Assembly (NCBI GenBank): GCA_963752815.1
Contig: CAVVZI010000006.1
Coordinates: forward strand, 620,001 to 684,000
DNA from: Sva-07 sp963752815
GTDB lineage: Bacteria > Actinomycetota > Acidimicrobiia > Acidimicrobiales > Ilumatobacteraceae
Direction: 5' to 3'
Length of the DNA: 64,000 nt
Below are positions 18,107 to 27,494 of this stretch, piece after piece. The position numbers and the translations under genes were made by a program. Numbering within the stretch: position 1 is the stretch's first letter; each line of letters opens with the position of its first letter. Below the pieces are notes generated by a model. It did not search any database. It was not told the origin of the DNA and was given only the letters and a program-made list of their open reading frames with translations.

Positions 18107-20142
18107 ACCGACTCGCTGACGAGACCTCCCCGTACCTCCGTCAGCACCGCGACAACCCGGTCGACTGGTATCCCTGGGGCGCCGAAGCGTTCGCCGCCGC
18201 CGAGCAACGCAACGTCCCGATCCTGCTGTCGGTCGGCTATTCGGCCTGCCACTGGTGCCATGTGATGGCCCACGAGTGCTTCGAGGACGTCGAGGTCGCC
18301 ACCCGGATGAACGAGCTGTTCGTCAACGTCAAGGTCGACCGCGAGGAGCGGCCCGACGTCGACGCCGTGTACATGGACGCGGTCCAGGCGCTGACCGGCC
18401 GCGGCGGCTGGCCGATGACCGTGTTCATGACGCCCGCCCGCCAACCGTTCTACGGCGGCACCTACTTTCCCAAGCCCCAGTTCCTGGCGCTGCTGACCGC
18501 CGTCGACGACGCGTTCCGGAACAAGCCTGACGAACTGCTCCAGAACATCGGCGCCCTCGGCAAGGCGATCGACACGACCGCGATGCTCGAACCCGCCGAC
18601 GAACTGCCCGACGTGACCCATCTGAACAAGGCGGTGCAGGGGCTGGGACGCGCCTTCGACGCCGAGTTCGGCGGGTTCGGCCAGGCGCCGAAGTTCCCCT
18701 CGACGTTCAATCTCGAGCTGATGCTGCGGGCCTACATGACCACCGCCGCCGACGCCCCGCGGGACATCGTGGCGACCACGCTCGACGCCATGGCCTCGGG
18801 CGGGCTGTACGACCACATCGGCGGCGGCTTCGCCCGCTACTCGGTCGATCGCGAGTGGCTCGTGCCGCACTTCGAGAAGATGCTGTACGACCAGGCCCTG
18901 TTCGTGCGGACGTACCTGCACAGCCTGATCGTGATCGGCCGGACGCCGTGGCGCCAGGTCCTCGGCGAGACGATCACCTACGTGCTCCGCCGGCTGCGGC
19001 ACCCCGACGGTGGCTTCTACTCGGCCGAGGATGCGGACTCACCCGATGCCGACGGGCACGGCGTCGAGGGGCTGTTCCACACGTGGACGCCCGACGAGGC
19101 GCGCGCGGCGATGGCCGGCATCCCCGACGACGTCCAGTCGGCGGCACTCGACTGGTTCGGCATCACCGCGGACGGGAACTTCGAGGGCCGATCGATCCCG
19201 AACCGGCTCCACGCCCGAGGGGAACTGGAGCGGCCACCGGACATCGAAGCCGCCCGCCGGGCGCTGTTCGCCGCTCGTGAACGTCGCCGGCGGCCCGGTC
19301 TCGACGACAAGGTGCTCACCGAGTGGAACGCGTTGTTCCTGTCGGCCCTGGCCGAGGCGGCGGCCGCGTTCGACCAGCGGGAATGGCTCGACGCGGCGGT
19401 CGCCAACGGCGAGTTCCTGTTGCGCGAACTGCGCCGGCCGAACGGGCGTTGGTGGCGGAGCTGGCAGGCCGACGGTGACCCGCGGGCGCGCCACGACGCG
19501 CTGGCCGCCGACCACGCCGCCCTCGTCGATGCGTTCACGCGACTCGGGGAGGCCACCGGGCAGGCCCGTTGGCTCGACGAGGCGGTGGCAGTGGCCGACA
19601 CGATGCTCGAGTGGTTCTGGGATCCGGTGAACGGCGGCCTCTACACGACCGCCGAGGATGCCGAGGCACTCATCGTCCGGCAGAAGGACCTGGTCGACAA
19701 CGCGACACCGTCGGCGAACTCGACGGCGGCGATGGCGCTCTACCGCCTCGCCGCGCTCACCGGTGAACAGCGCTTCGCCAACCATGCCGACCGCATCCTC
19801 CAGTTGATCAACGGGGTGCTCGGCGACACGGTGGGCACCTACTCCAACGCCCTCCTCGCCGTGGACCTCCGGCGGCGCGGCATCACCGAGGTGGCGGTCG
19901 TCGGCGACCGTCCCGATCTGGTGCGCATCGCGCACACGATCTGGAGGCCCGACACGGTGCTCGCCTGGGGCGAGCCGTACGAGTCGCCGTTGTGGCACGG
20001 ACGCCGCGACGGATTCGGCTACGTGTGCCGCGACTACGCCTGCGAGGCGCCGCAGGACACGGCCGAGGGGTTCATCGAGGCGCTCACGGGTCGACCGGGA
20101 CGGTTGACGACCGGCTCCCCTCCCAACGCCCCCGATGAATGA
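18103..20142 (+). CDS. DUF255 thioredoxin-domain protein (YyaL/SPATA20-like)
   Basis: The 679-residue protein opens with NRLADETSPYLRQHRDNPVDWYPW, then the thioredoxin-like CHWCHVMAHECF with a CxxC pair and VDREERPDVD, diagnostic for DUF255/YyaL proteins. The C-terminal two thirds form an (alpha/alpha)6-barrel-like glycosidase-fold region. The function in bacteria is not established. The start is GTG at 18103, overlapping the methyltransferase stop. Its 3' end overlaps the convergent nitroreductase by 59 bp. Confidence 0.9.
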   Translation: MNRLADETSPYLRQHRDNPVDWYPWGAEAFAAAEQRNVPILLSVGYSACHWCHVMAHECFEDVEVATRMNELFVNVKVDREERPDVDAVYMDAVQALTGRGGWPMTVFMTPARQPFYGGTYFPKPQFLALLTAVDDAFRNKPDELLQNIGALGKAIDTTAMLEPADELPDVTHLNKAVQGLGRAFDAEFGGFGQAPKFPSTFNLELMLRAYMTTAADAPRDIVATTLDAMASGGLYDHIGGGFARYSVDREWLVPHFEKMLYDQALFVRTYLHSLIVIGRTPWRQVLGETITYVLRRLRHPDGGFYSAEDADSPDADGHGVEGLFHTWTPDEARAAMAGIPDDVQSAALDWFGITADGNFEGRSIPNRLHARGELERPPDIEAARRALFAARERRRRPGLDDKVLTEWNALFLSALAEAAAAFDQREWLDAAVANGEFLLRELRRPNGRWWRSWQADGDPRARHDALAADHAALVDAFTRLGEATGQARWLDEAVAVADTMLEWFWDPVNGGLYTTAEDAEALIVRQKDLVDNATPSANSTAAMALYRLAALTGEQRFANHADRILQLINGVLGDTVGTYSNALLAVDLRRRGITEVAVVGDRPDLVRIAHTIWRPDTVLAWGEPYESPLWHGRRDGFGYVCRDYACEAPQDTAEGFIEALTGRPGRLTTGSPPNAPDE

Positions 20143-20734
20143 TCTCGGCCGGCGTGCGTCGGCGGCGGTCCGCACTGCGACCCGGGTCGGTGTCGTCGCC
20201 GCCACGGGGCGCGGGATGACCGATCGCCATCGCACCGAGTAGCTCCAGGCCCGGTGGGATCCCGAGCCGCTGCCGGAGTTCCCGTTCGCCGCGGAACACA
20301 CCGAAGAACAACGCGCCGAGACCGAGGTCCTCCGCGGCCAACAGCATCGTCATCACCGACATCGACGTGTCGATCGTCCAGTACGGCACCGGCCAGGCGT
20401 CGGGGCTCGCGCCGAGCCCGGTCTGCACCTTGTCGGGCTCGCCGTAGCGGTCGGTGTAGGCCTTGGAGTCGGCGAACGGCAGGGCGATGACCGGCGCGCT
20501 GAGGAGCTGCTTCCAACGGAACGAGTCGCGCCGGACGGCGGGCAACGTGCTGTCCCAGAAGACCTCGGTTTCGGCGCCCTCGAGCACCACGAGGTGCCAA
20601 CCCTGCGCCTTGCCCGCACTCGGTGCTCGCGACGCGAGGTCGACGAGACGTTCGAGATCGGCAGCGTCGACCGGTGTGGAGGCGAACGCCCGGGTCATCC
20701 GCCGATGTCGAACGACCTCGGCGAACTCGGCCAT
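20084..20734 (-). CDS. Nitroreductase family oxidoreductase
   Basis: The 216-residue protein starts MAEFAEVVRHRRMTRAFAS with the Arg-Arg/x-Arg flavin-phosphate binding region, followed by SRAPSAGKAQGWHLVVL and later EDLGLGALFFGVF and HPAPRGGDD, typical of FMN-dependent nitroreductases. The substrate is unknown; some actinobacterial members act on F420-linked or quinone-like compounds. The last 30 residues are rich in Arg/Ser and lie mostly in the 59-bp overlap with the convergent DUF255 gene, so the tail may be a recent extension. Confidence 0.88.
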   Translation of the reverse strand: MAEFAEVVRHRRMTRAFASTPVDAADLERLVDLASRAPSAGKAQGWHLVVLEGAETEVFWDSTLPAVRRDSFRWKQLLSAPVIALPFADSKAYTDRYGEPDKVQTGLGASPDAWPVPYWTIDTSMSVMTMLLAAEDLGLGALFFGVFRGERELRQRLGIPPGLELLGAMAIGHPAPRGGDDTDPGRSADRRRRTPAEIIHRGRWEGSRSSTVPVDP

Positions 20735-20744
20735 GACGGTGCGG

Positions 20745-21401
20745 TCAGCGGCGACCGAGTTTGACGAGGTCCTCGGCCATCGTCCAGCCGTAGACCACCA
20801 TCACACCACCCTTGGCGACGGGCACCTTCGAGAACATCTCCACGACCGCGGGATCGAGCTTGTCGGGTTTCGACGACTCGTGATCGAGATAGCCGGACTG
20901 CGCGCCGGTGGTCGAGGTGAACGACGTGGGGTCGTACTTCGCCTCGATACCGAATCGTTTGGCGAGACGGCGACCCCATGCCCGTTCCTCGCCGACCGCG
21001 GTGTTCCCGGGTGACGGGGTGACCTCGCGCAGGTCCTTGAACGCCTCGAGGCCATCGGCGTTGACGAAGCGGCAACCGACGACGACGTCCTCGTCGGGGA
21101 ACGCCATGAGCGCCCGGTGGTAGGCCTCGCCGATCAGCCCCCGCAGCACCTGGTCGCGCTTGGACGAGCGCTTGACACTCATCAGACCGAGCAGCACGCA
21201 CGGCGTCCCACCGATGCGCTCCAGCGTGGAGAAGGTGAAACCGTGGAGCTTGCCGCTGATACGAGCGGTGGTGATCAGGACCCAGTCTTCCTTGGCCTTG
21301 GACAGCTGTCCCGCACTGAATGCCTCCTCCATCGACGCGAGTTCGTCGAGGTCGGAATCGGTGAGAGCAGCTGCGTCGTTGGTGTTCACGTCGAGAGCCA
21401 T
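20745..21401 (-). CDS. Hypothetical protein, possibly GNAT-like
   Basis: The 218-residue protein begins MALDVNTNDAAALTDSDLDEL; an ATG nine bases upstream (21410) is an alternative start. The central region (EDWVLITTARISGKLHGFTF then GGTPCVLLGLMSVKRSSKRDQV) has the strand-turn-strand and basic-loop look of an N-acetyltransferase fold, but no diagnostic motif is clear, so this is tentative. It ends 10 bp before nitroreductase on the same strand and is probably co-transcribed with it. Confidence 0.7.
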   Translation of the reverse strand: MALDVNTNDAAALTDSDLDELASMEEAFSAGQLSKAKEDWVLITTARISGKLHGFTFSTLERIGGTPCVLLGLMSVKRSSKRDQVLRGLIGEAYHRALMAFPDEDVVVGCRFVNADGLEAFKDLREVTPSPGNTAVGEERAWGRRLAKRFGIEAKYDPTSFTSTTGAQSGYLDHESSKPDKLDPAVVEMFSKVPVAKGGVMVVYGWTMAEDLVKLGRR

Positions 21402-21483
21402 CCCCTCCATTCTGCCACCTGAATGGCACACTCGTTCAACCGTGTCGGAGCAAGGCCGGAGCGGATCACCCGCGTGTCCGGAC

Positions 21484-21534
21484 TCGAGGCCGACCTCGAT
21501 CGTCGTGCCGTCGCTCGCCGTGAGGCCGAGACAG
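21484..21534 (-). repeat. Post-stop palindromic repeat, copy C
   Basis: Directly after the dnaE stop (21535) the minus strand reads CTCGGCCTCACGGCGAGCGA and then GACGATCGAGGTCGGCC, matching copies A and D at both ends. The distal arm has decayed to GGCCTCGAG, so the palindrome is imperfect here. Confidence 0.75.
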
Positions 21535-24500
21535 CTAGAGGAGCACTGCTTCGTGGCCGAAGGCCATCCGCAGTTCACCGACCGAGCGATCGAGATCGAC
21601 CCGGAACTCGTCGGACAGCTTGAGCACGCGACCCTGGCCGACGTCGACCATGACGAGCGAGTCGCCGGGGTGCTCGCGCAGGATGCGCTTCAGGCGCTGG
21701 ATGCGCAGCTCGTCGAGCGACGTCGACGGCAGCCGCAACCGCAGCGCCGGCGCGGGACCGTCGCTCAGACCGGTGAGGACGGTGATGGTCTGGCCGATCA
21801 GGCCGAACCGTGATTCGTCCCGGCGATCGAGGCGACCCTTCACGGTGACGATCAGATCGTCTTCGAGCTTGTGTCCCTGCTCGGTGAGCGTGCGCGGGAA
21901 GATCGTGACCTCGATCCCCGCGTCGAGGTCCTCCAGCACGAACACCGCCATCTGGTCGCCGCGCTTGGTGAACTTGCGGGCCAGGTTGGTGATCACGCCG
22001 CCGACCACCACCTGGGCGCCGTCGTCCATCATCGGCAGGTCGATCAGTTGGTGTTCGACCTTGCGCTTGAGCGCGCCCTCGACGCCGAACAGCGGATGGT
22101 CGGACACGTAGAGCCCGAGCATCTCCTTCTCGTAGCGGAGCTGGTCGCCCTTGTCGAACACGAGGCCGGGGATCGGTGTGCGTTCGGAGAACCCGTCGGA
22201 GGCGCCGTCGGCCGATGCGTCGCCGTCGCCCCAGTCGCCGAACAGGCTCATCACGCCCTTCTCGCGCTCGCGGCGCCGGCTCACCGTCGAGTCGATGACG
22301 TGTTCGAACACCGTGAGCAGGCCGCGCCGGGGATGCCCGAGCGAGTCGAAGGCGCCACCCTTGATGAGGGATTCGACGGTGCGCTTGTTGAGCACGGGCT
22401 CGGGCACGCGCTCGACGAAGTCGTGGAAGCTGTCGAACGCGCCGTTCTCGTTGCGCTCGTTCACGAGCAACTCGACGAGCCCCTCCCCCACGTTGCGGAC
22501 CGCGGACAGCCCGAAGGTGATCGCGCCGGGGCTGCCGACGGGGAGCGAGATGTCGTCGGCGACCTCCGACGGCGACAGCGCGGCGAAGTTGCTCACCGAA
22601 CGATTCACGTCGGGCGGCAGCACCTTGACGCCCATCGAACGACAGTCGGCGAGGTACGTGGCCGCCTTGTCGAGGTTGCTCTTCACGCTCGTGAGCAGAC
22701 AGGCGAGGTACTCGACCGGATAGTGCGCCTTGAGGTACGCCGTCTGGTACGTGACGAGGCCGTACCCGAACGAATGGCTCTTGGCGAACGCGTAGTCGGC
22801 GAACTTCTCGATGATGTCGAAGAGCTGCTTGCCGAGCAGTTCGCCGTACCCGGTGGCGACGACCCCGGCCTCGAACGACACCCGCTCCTTGGCCATCATC
22901 TCGCGGATCTTCTTGCCGACGGCCTTGCGCAGGTTGTCGGCCTCGGCGAGGTTGTAGCCGGCGAACTTCTGGGCGACCCGCATCACGCTCTCCTGATAGA
23001 TCATCAGGCCGTACGTGTCGCCGAGCACCTCCTCGGCATCGGGGTGGAAGTACTCGACCGGTTTGCGGTTGTTCTTCCGGTCGGCGTAGTCGTAGTGCAT
23101 GTTGACGCCCATCGGCCCGGGCCGATAGAGCGCGATGAGTGCGGCGACGTCCTCGAACGAGGTCGGTGCGAGCGCTTTGAGCAGCTGACGCATCGGCGGC
23201 GACTCGAGCTGGAACACGCCCATCGTGTCGCCGCGCGACAGCAGGGCGAACGTCGTCGCATCGTCGAGCGAGATGTCCTCGATGAGGAACTCGGGATCAC
23301 GCGTCGCCCTGACCATGGCGACCGTGTCGGTGATCACGTCGAGGTTGCGCAGCCCGAGGAAGTCCATCTTCAACAGCCCGAGGTCTTCGATGCCGTGCAT
23401 CTCGTACTGGGTGACGACGGGCGCGTCGGCCGGTTCCTGGCCGGACTCGGGCTTGCGCTGGATCGGGACGTAGTCGGTGACGGGGTCCTTGGTGATCACC
23501 ACCGCGGCAGCGTGGATGCCGTCGGAACGCTTCAGCCCTTCCAGGCCCCTGGCGACGTCGATCACGCGCTTGAGATCCGGGTCGGAGTCGTACATGGCCC
23601 GCAGGTCGGCGGCCGCCTTGTAGCCGTCGGCGTACTTCGGGCTCTCCTCGAAGCAGTACTTGAGCGGCGTGTCGCGCCCCATCACCATCGGTGGCATCGC
23701 CTTGGCCAGCTTGTCGCCGATGCCGTACGGGTAACCGAGCACCCGCGCCGCGTCACGCACGGCGTTGCGCGCCTTGATCGTGCCGAACGTGATGATCTGG
23801 GCGACGTGGTCGCGCCCGTAGCGCTCGGCGGCGTAGCGGATCATCTCGTCGCGGTATCGCGAGTCGAAGTCCATGTCGATGTCGGGCATCGAGATGCGGC
23901 TCGGGTTCAGGAACCGTTCGAACAGCAGGTCGTAGCGCACCGGGTCGAGGTCGGTGATCCGCAGCGAGTAGGCCACGGCACACCCCGCCGCCGAGCCGCG
24001 ACCGGGACCGACGCGGATGCCACGGTCCTTGGCGTACTTGATGAGGTCCCACGTGATCAGGAAGTACGACGCGAACCCCATGTCGCAGATGACCTTGAGT
24101 TCGTACGCCAGCCGCTCGGCGACGTCGGCCGAGAGCTCGTCCCCCCAGCGGTCCTTCGCTCCCTCCCACGTGAGGTGGGTCAGGTACGCGGCGTCGTCCT
24201 CGAAACCGGCGGGCAACGGGAAGTTCGGCAGCAACGGCTTGCCGAACTCGATCTCGAGCTCGGCCCGCTCGGCGATCCACAGCGAGTTGTCGCACGCCGT
24301 GGGGACCTCCCGGAACAGGTAGCGCATCTCGGCGGCCGTCTTCAGGTAGTGCTCGGTGCCCTCGAACTTGAAGCGCTTCGGATCGGACAACAGCGCGCCG
24401 GTCTGCACGCACAGGAGGGCGTCGTGGGACTCGTGGTCGTGCTGGTGCGTGTAGTGGCTGTCGTTCGTGGCGAGGAGCGGGGCGCCGATCTGCTTGGCGA

Positions 24501-25119
24501 TCTCGACCAGCTTCGGGTTCGTGTCGCGCTGCGCCTGCAGACCGTGGTCCTGGAGCTCGACGAAGAGGTTGTCGCGCCCGAAGATGTCCTGCAGCCGCGA
24601 TGCCTTGGCCAGCGCACCCTTGTCGTCGCCGTTCAGGAGCGATTGCAGGACGTGGCCGCCCAGGCAGCCGGTGGTGGCGATGAGGCCCTCGGAGTACTTC
24701 TCGAGCAGCTCCCAGTCCATCCGCGGCTTGTAGTAGTAGCCCTCCATGAAGGCGAGGCTGGAGAGCTGGATGAGGTTCTTGTAGCCGGTCTGGTTCTCGG
24801 CCAGCAGGGTCAGGTGGTAGTAGAGCTTCTTGCCGCCCTCGGTGTCGCCACCGGAGTCGTCGATGCGTCCCCGGCGGGTCGGTCGCTCGCTGCGATGGTC
24901 GTGGGCCATGTAGGCCTCGGTGCCGATGATCGGCTTGATGCCCTGCTTGTTGCACTCGCGGTAGAAGTCGAGCGTGCCGTACATGTTGCCGTGATCGGTG
25001 ATGCCGATCGCCGGCTGGCCGTCCCCGACGGCCTTGGCGACGAGTTCGTCGAGCCGCGCCGCGCCGTCGAGCATCGAGAATTCGGTGTGGACATGGAGGT
25101 GGGTGAAGGAATCGGGCAC
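21535..25119 (-). CDS. dnaE: DNA polymerase III subunit alpha
   Basis: The 1194-residue replicative polymerase has the N-terminal PHP domain (FTHLHVHTEFSMLDGAARL, ITDHGNMYG), the palm with catalytic acidic residues in SMPDIDMDFD, the GPGRGSAAGCAVAY motif, the helix-hairpin-helix region and the C-terminal OB domain (VVGGVITNLARKF). Length is normal for DnaE1. It stands alone after a 179-bp gap that carries tandem 31-bp palindromes, and is followed by a post-stop repeat. Confidence 0.98.
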   Translation of the reverse strand: MPDSFTHLHVHTEFSMLDGAARLDELVAKAVGDGQPAIGITDHGNMYGTLDFYRECNKQGIKPIIGTEAYMAHDHRSERPTRRGRIDDSGGDTEGGKKLYYHLTLLAENQTGYKNLIQLSSLAFMEGYYYKPRMDWELLEKYSEGLIATTGCLGGHVLQSLLNGDDKGALAKASRLQDIFGRDNLFVELQDHGLQAQRDTNPKLVEIAKQIGAPLLATNDSHYTHQHDHESHDALLCVQTGALLSDPKRFKFEGTEHYLKTAAEMRYLFREVPTACDNSLWIAERAELEIEFGKPLLPNFPLPAGFEDDAAYLTHLTWEGAKDRWGDELSADVAERLAYELKVICDMGFASYFLITWDLIKYAKDRGIRVGPGRGSAAGCAVAYSLRITDLDPVRYDLLFERFLNPSRISMPDIDMDFDSRYRDEMIRYAAERYGRDHVAQIITFGTIKARNAVRDAARVLGYPYGIGDKLAKAMPPMVMGRDTPLKYCFEESPKYADGYKAAADLRAMYDSDPDLKRVIDVARGLEGLKRSDGIHAAAVVITKDPVTDYVPIQRKPESGQEPADAPVVTQYEMHGIEDLGLLKMDFLGLRNLDVITDTVAMVRATRDPEFLIEDISLDDATTFALLSRGDTMGVFQLESPPMRQLLKALAPTSFEDVAALIALYRPGPMGVNMHYDYADRKNNRKPVEYFHPDAEEVLGDTYGLMIYQESVMRVAQKFAGYNLAEADNLRKAVGKKIREMMAKERVSFEAGVVATGYGELLGKQLFDIIEKFADYAFAKSHSFGYGLVTYQTAYLKAHYPVEYLACLLTSVKSNLDKAATYLADCRSMGVKVLPPDVNRSVSNFAALSPSEVADDISLPVGSPGAITFGLSAVRNVGEGLVELLVNERNENGAFDSFHDFVERVPEPVLNKRTVESLIKGGAFDSLGHPRRGLLTVFEHVIDSTVSRRREREKGVMSLFGDWGDGDASADGASDGFSERTPIPGLVFDKGDQLRYEKEMLGLYVSDHPLFGVEGALKRKVEHQLIDLPMMDDGAQVVVGGVITNLARKFTKRGDQMAVFVLEDLDAGIEVTIFPRTLTEQGHKLEDDLIVTVKGRLDRRDESRFGLIGQTITVLTGLSDGPAPALRLRLPSTSLDELRIQRLKRILREHPGDSLVMVDVGQGRVLKLSDEFRVDLDRSVGELRMAFGHEAVLL

Positions 25120-25227
25120 GGACTGCTGACGCGGCGGATGGTTGGCTGGAAGCCTCGGAAGTTACAAGGTTGTGGTTCGAATGTAGCCGAAAGTGCCGAG
25201 CGCGTTCACCGGCAGTGCGCCCACCTC

Positions 25228-25289
25228 GGTTCGTTCCGGCCCCGACCCCGAACGAACCGGTTCGTTCCGGCCCCGACCCCGAACGAACC
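25228..25289. repeat. Two tandem 31-bp perfect-repeat palindromes between bpa and dnaE
   Basis: Two identical 31-bp units (25228-25258 and 25259-25289) abut without a gap. Each has arms GGTTCGTTC and GAACGAACC around the C-rich loop CGGCCCCGACCCC. They lie 9 bp after the bpa stop and upstream of dnaE, both genes being on the minus strand. The two identical units could also pair with each other. Confidence 0.93.
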
Positions 25290-25298
25290 GAGCGCGGA

Positions 25299-25835
25299 TC
25301 ACAGGTAGGTGCCGGGGCGCTCGACTCCGGGACCGATCGTGGGCACCCCACCGGGTCCCTTCGGCAGCTCCCGCATCTGTTCGAGCTGTTGGCGGGCGGC
25401 GAACTGTTGCGCCATCAAAGTGGCCTGGATGCCGTGGAACAGCCCTTCGAGCCACCCGACGAGCTGGGCCTTCGCGATCCGGAGTTCCGCCTCGGTCGGA
25501 GGCCCGTCGCCGTCGAACGGCAACGTGAGCATGTGCAGTTCTTCCTGCAGGTCGGGCGACAGCGCCATCGAGAGTTCGGTGACCGAACGTTCGTAGATCT
25601 CGGCCAACCGTTCGCGGGAAGCCTCGTCGAGCGGCGCCTCGTGCACCTCGTCGAGGAGTTGCTTGACCATCGCCCCGATCCGCATCACCTTGGCCGGTTC
25701 GGTGACCGACTCCCTGGCGACCTCTTCCGGCTCGCCATCCGCCGCCACGTCGTCCACCCGGTCGTGCCGTTCCTCGCCGGGTGTCGTGATCGCGTCGGGA
25801 CGCAGTGCGTCCGATGATTCTGGAAGGTCGGACAT
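25299..25835 (-). CDS. bpa: Bacterial proteasome activator (Bpa/PafE)
   Basis: Bpa forms dodecameric rings that open the 20S proteasome without ATP. The 178-residue protein shows the family core AKVMRIGAMVKQLLDEV, APLDEASRERLAEIYERS and AELRIAKAQLVGWLEGLFHG, which form the four-helix bundle. It ends in Gly-Thr-Tyr-Leu, the C-terminal motif that docks into the proteasome alpha ring. The first 45 residues are acidic and probably disordered, as in the mycobacterial protein. Its presence predicts a 20S proteasome elsewhere in the genome. Confidence 0.93.
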   Translation of the reverse strand: MSDLPESSDALRPDAITTPGEERHDRVDDVAADGEPEEVARESVTEPAKVMRIGAMVKQLLDEVHEAPLDEASRERLAEIYERSVTELSMALSPDLQEELHMLTLPFDGDGPPTEAELRIAKAQLVGWLEGLFHGIQATLMAQQFAARQQLEQMRELPKGPGGVPTIGPGVERPGTYL

Positions 25836-25853
25836 GGTGATGTTCTACCGGGC

Positions 25854-26993
25854 TCAGCTCAGAGTGGCCAACAACGGCACGTTGACCTCGGCCGACGTGA
25901 GCGAGCCGTGACGGCACATCAGTTCGAAGGGGCCGGAATCGGCGGGGTCGTGGAAGCTCGCATCGCCGCGGGCGACGAGCGCCACGTCACCCAACCGGGC
26001 CCGGACGACCGGCGCCATCGTCGGTCCGAACCAGTGCTCGTCGAGCATCTGTTCACGCGTGACGACCCACGCCTCGTGACCGACCTCGTCGGTGGCAGCG
26101 TCGACGACCGATTGGATCGCACCGTTCTGGGCGTGCAGCCAGCGGAAGCGGCCCTCACCGGACTGCATCGACACACCCGCCAGCATCTCGGCGGAGGGAT
26201 GGATGATGTGATCGGCGACGTGGACCTGGCCGTGATCCGCCGTGACGATCACGGCCGTTCCCGGCCCCACCGCCTCGATGAGGTCGCCGACCAGGCGGTC
26301 GGCCGTGCGGAGTTCGGCCTCGTAGTAGGCACCGAACCCGCGCTCGTGGGCGATCTTGTCGACACCGCCGTAGTAGCAGTACACGAAACGCTCCCCCGCC
26401 GCCACGAGATCAGCGGCCTCGACCGCGATCGAGCTGGCGGCGCGCCAGCCGCGCGGCAATGCGCCACGGAGGTGGGCCTCGGAGAACGCCGAACTCTGCA
26501 GTTCGGCCGGGCTGACGACCGGCACCGATTGCCCGAGGAACGGGTCGAACGGTTGCACGTCGCGCGGCGGGTGCGATCGCCGAACGGCCTGGTCGCCGAC
26601 CGTCCAACGCAGCACGTTCATGATCTCGCCGCCGAGCACCATCCGGTAGCCGATCAGCCCGTGCTCGGCGGGTGTCAGCCCGGTGGCGATCGAACTGAGG
26701 GCGGTGGCCGTCGTGGTCGGGGCGACGGTGTGGATCGGGCGACCCGTCATCGACGACAGCGTCGGCATGAGGTCACGGTGCGCCTCGAACTGGTCCCACC
26801 CGAGCCCGTCGAGCACGAGGAGCACGGCCTGCTCGGCGTGGGCGATCGGCGACGGGAACCAGTCGGGCAACCCGTTCGACCACGGGCTCGGGCCGAGCAG
26901 CGCCGGGATGATCCCTCGGACGTTGGGCCCCGAATAGTCTGGAATGATCGGGCCGCCACCGTTCGTGATCGTCACTGCGTGCCAGTCCACCAC
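25854..26993 (-). CDS. Alkaline phosphatase-superfamily hydrolase (type I phosphodiesterase/nucleotide pyrophosphatase)
   Basis: The roughly 380-residue protein carries metal-site motifs of the alkaline phosphatase superfamily: LLVLDGLGWDQF near the start, the nucleophile Thr region PTTTATALSSIATGL, GGVDKIAHERG and TADHGQVHVADH. No signal peptide is seen, so it is probably cytoplasmic. Natural substrates are unknown; phosphodiester or phosphonate esters fit the family. The start is uncertain: GTG codons at 27011, 26993, 26990 and 26975 are all possible and none has a clear ribosome binding site. It is divergent from the Rrf2 gene. Confidence 0.82.
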   Translation of the reverse strand: MVDWHAVTITNGGGPIIPDYSGPNVRGIIPALLGPSPWSNGLPDWFPSPIAHAEQAVLLVLDGLGWDQFEAHRDLMPTLSSMTGRPIHTVAPTTTATALSSIATGLTPAEHGLIGYRMVLGGEIMNVLRWTVGDQAVRRSHPPRDVQPFDPFLGQSVPVVSPAELQSSAFSEAHLRGALPRGWRAASSIAVEAADLVAAGERFVYCYYGGVDKIAHERGFGAYYEAELRTADRLVGDLIEAVGPGTAVIVTADHGQVHVADHIIHPSAEMLAGVSMQSGEGRFRWLHAQNGAIQSVVDAATDEVGHEAWVVTREQMLDEHWFGPTMAPVVRARLGDVALVARGDASFHDPADSGPFELMCRHGSLTSAEVNVPLLATLS

Positions 26994-27062
26994 GAAGCGG
27001 CCGGTGTCCACAAGCGGACCGCTCGGTGCGTCAGTCGCCAGCGGACTCAATAAGGTGACGCC

Positions 27063-27494
27063 GTGCGCATCTCGACCCGCGGTGACTATGCCTCCCGAGC
27101 GTTGCTCTCGCTCGCGTTGCACGCCGAGACCGGGCCGACCTCCGTGCGCGACATCGCCGACCGCACCGGCCTCCCCCAGCCCTACCTCGAGCAGATCCTG
27201 CTCGCCCTGAAGGGGGCGGGACTCGTTCGTTCGAAACGGGGCGTCGGCGGCGGGTACGTGCTGTCGCGGCCACCCGAGGAGATCCTGCTCTCCGAGATCG
27301 TTTCGGCCGTCGATGGCCCGATCACGCTCGGCGACTTCGGCCAACCGCACCAGGACGGGGCCTGCGACCACGAGGGCCAGTGCGTGCTGCTCGCGATCTG
27401 GGACCAGGCCGGCGCCGAGATGCGTCGCGCCCTCGAGGGCCACACCCTCGCCGGCATCGCCGACATCGCCCGCGGCGACGCCCCCTGGCCGTAA
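27063..27494 (+). CDS. Rrf2-family transcriptional regulator
   Basis: The 143-residue protein starts with GTG and reads MRISTRGDYASRALLSLALH, followed by the winged-helix recognition region LPQPYLEQILLALKGAGLVRS and the wing KRGVGGGYVLSRP, all typical of Rrf2 regulators. A Cys-x5-Cys pair (ACDHEGQC) lies where Fe-S members such as IscR, RsrR and NsrR have their ligands, so an Fe-S or redox-sensing role is possible. Genes for glutathione peroxidase and a divergent hydrolase are adjacent; targets are not evident. Confidence 0.92.
   Translation: MRISTRGDYASRALLSLALHAETGPTSVRDIADRTGLPQPYLEQILLALKGAGLVRSKRGVGGGYVLSRPPEEILLSEIVSAVDGPITLGDFGQPHQDGACDHEGQCVLLAIWDQAGAEMRRALEGHTLAGIADIARGDAPWP

Noticed and set aside
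25174..25183. GGTTCGAATG as a tRNA T-loop
   Set aside because: No acceptor, D or anticodon stem can be built around it.
21871..25308. Open frame of 1145 codons on the plus strand opposite dnaE
   Set aside because: It mirrors dnaE codon structure, has no recognisable domain, and dnaE is certain.
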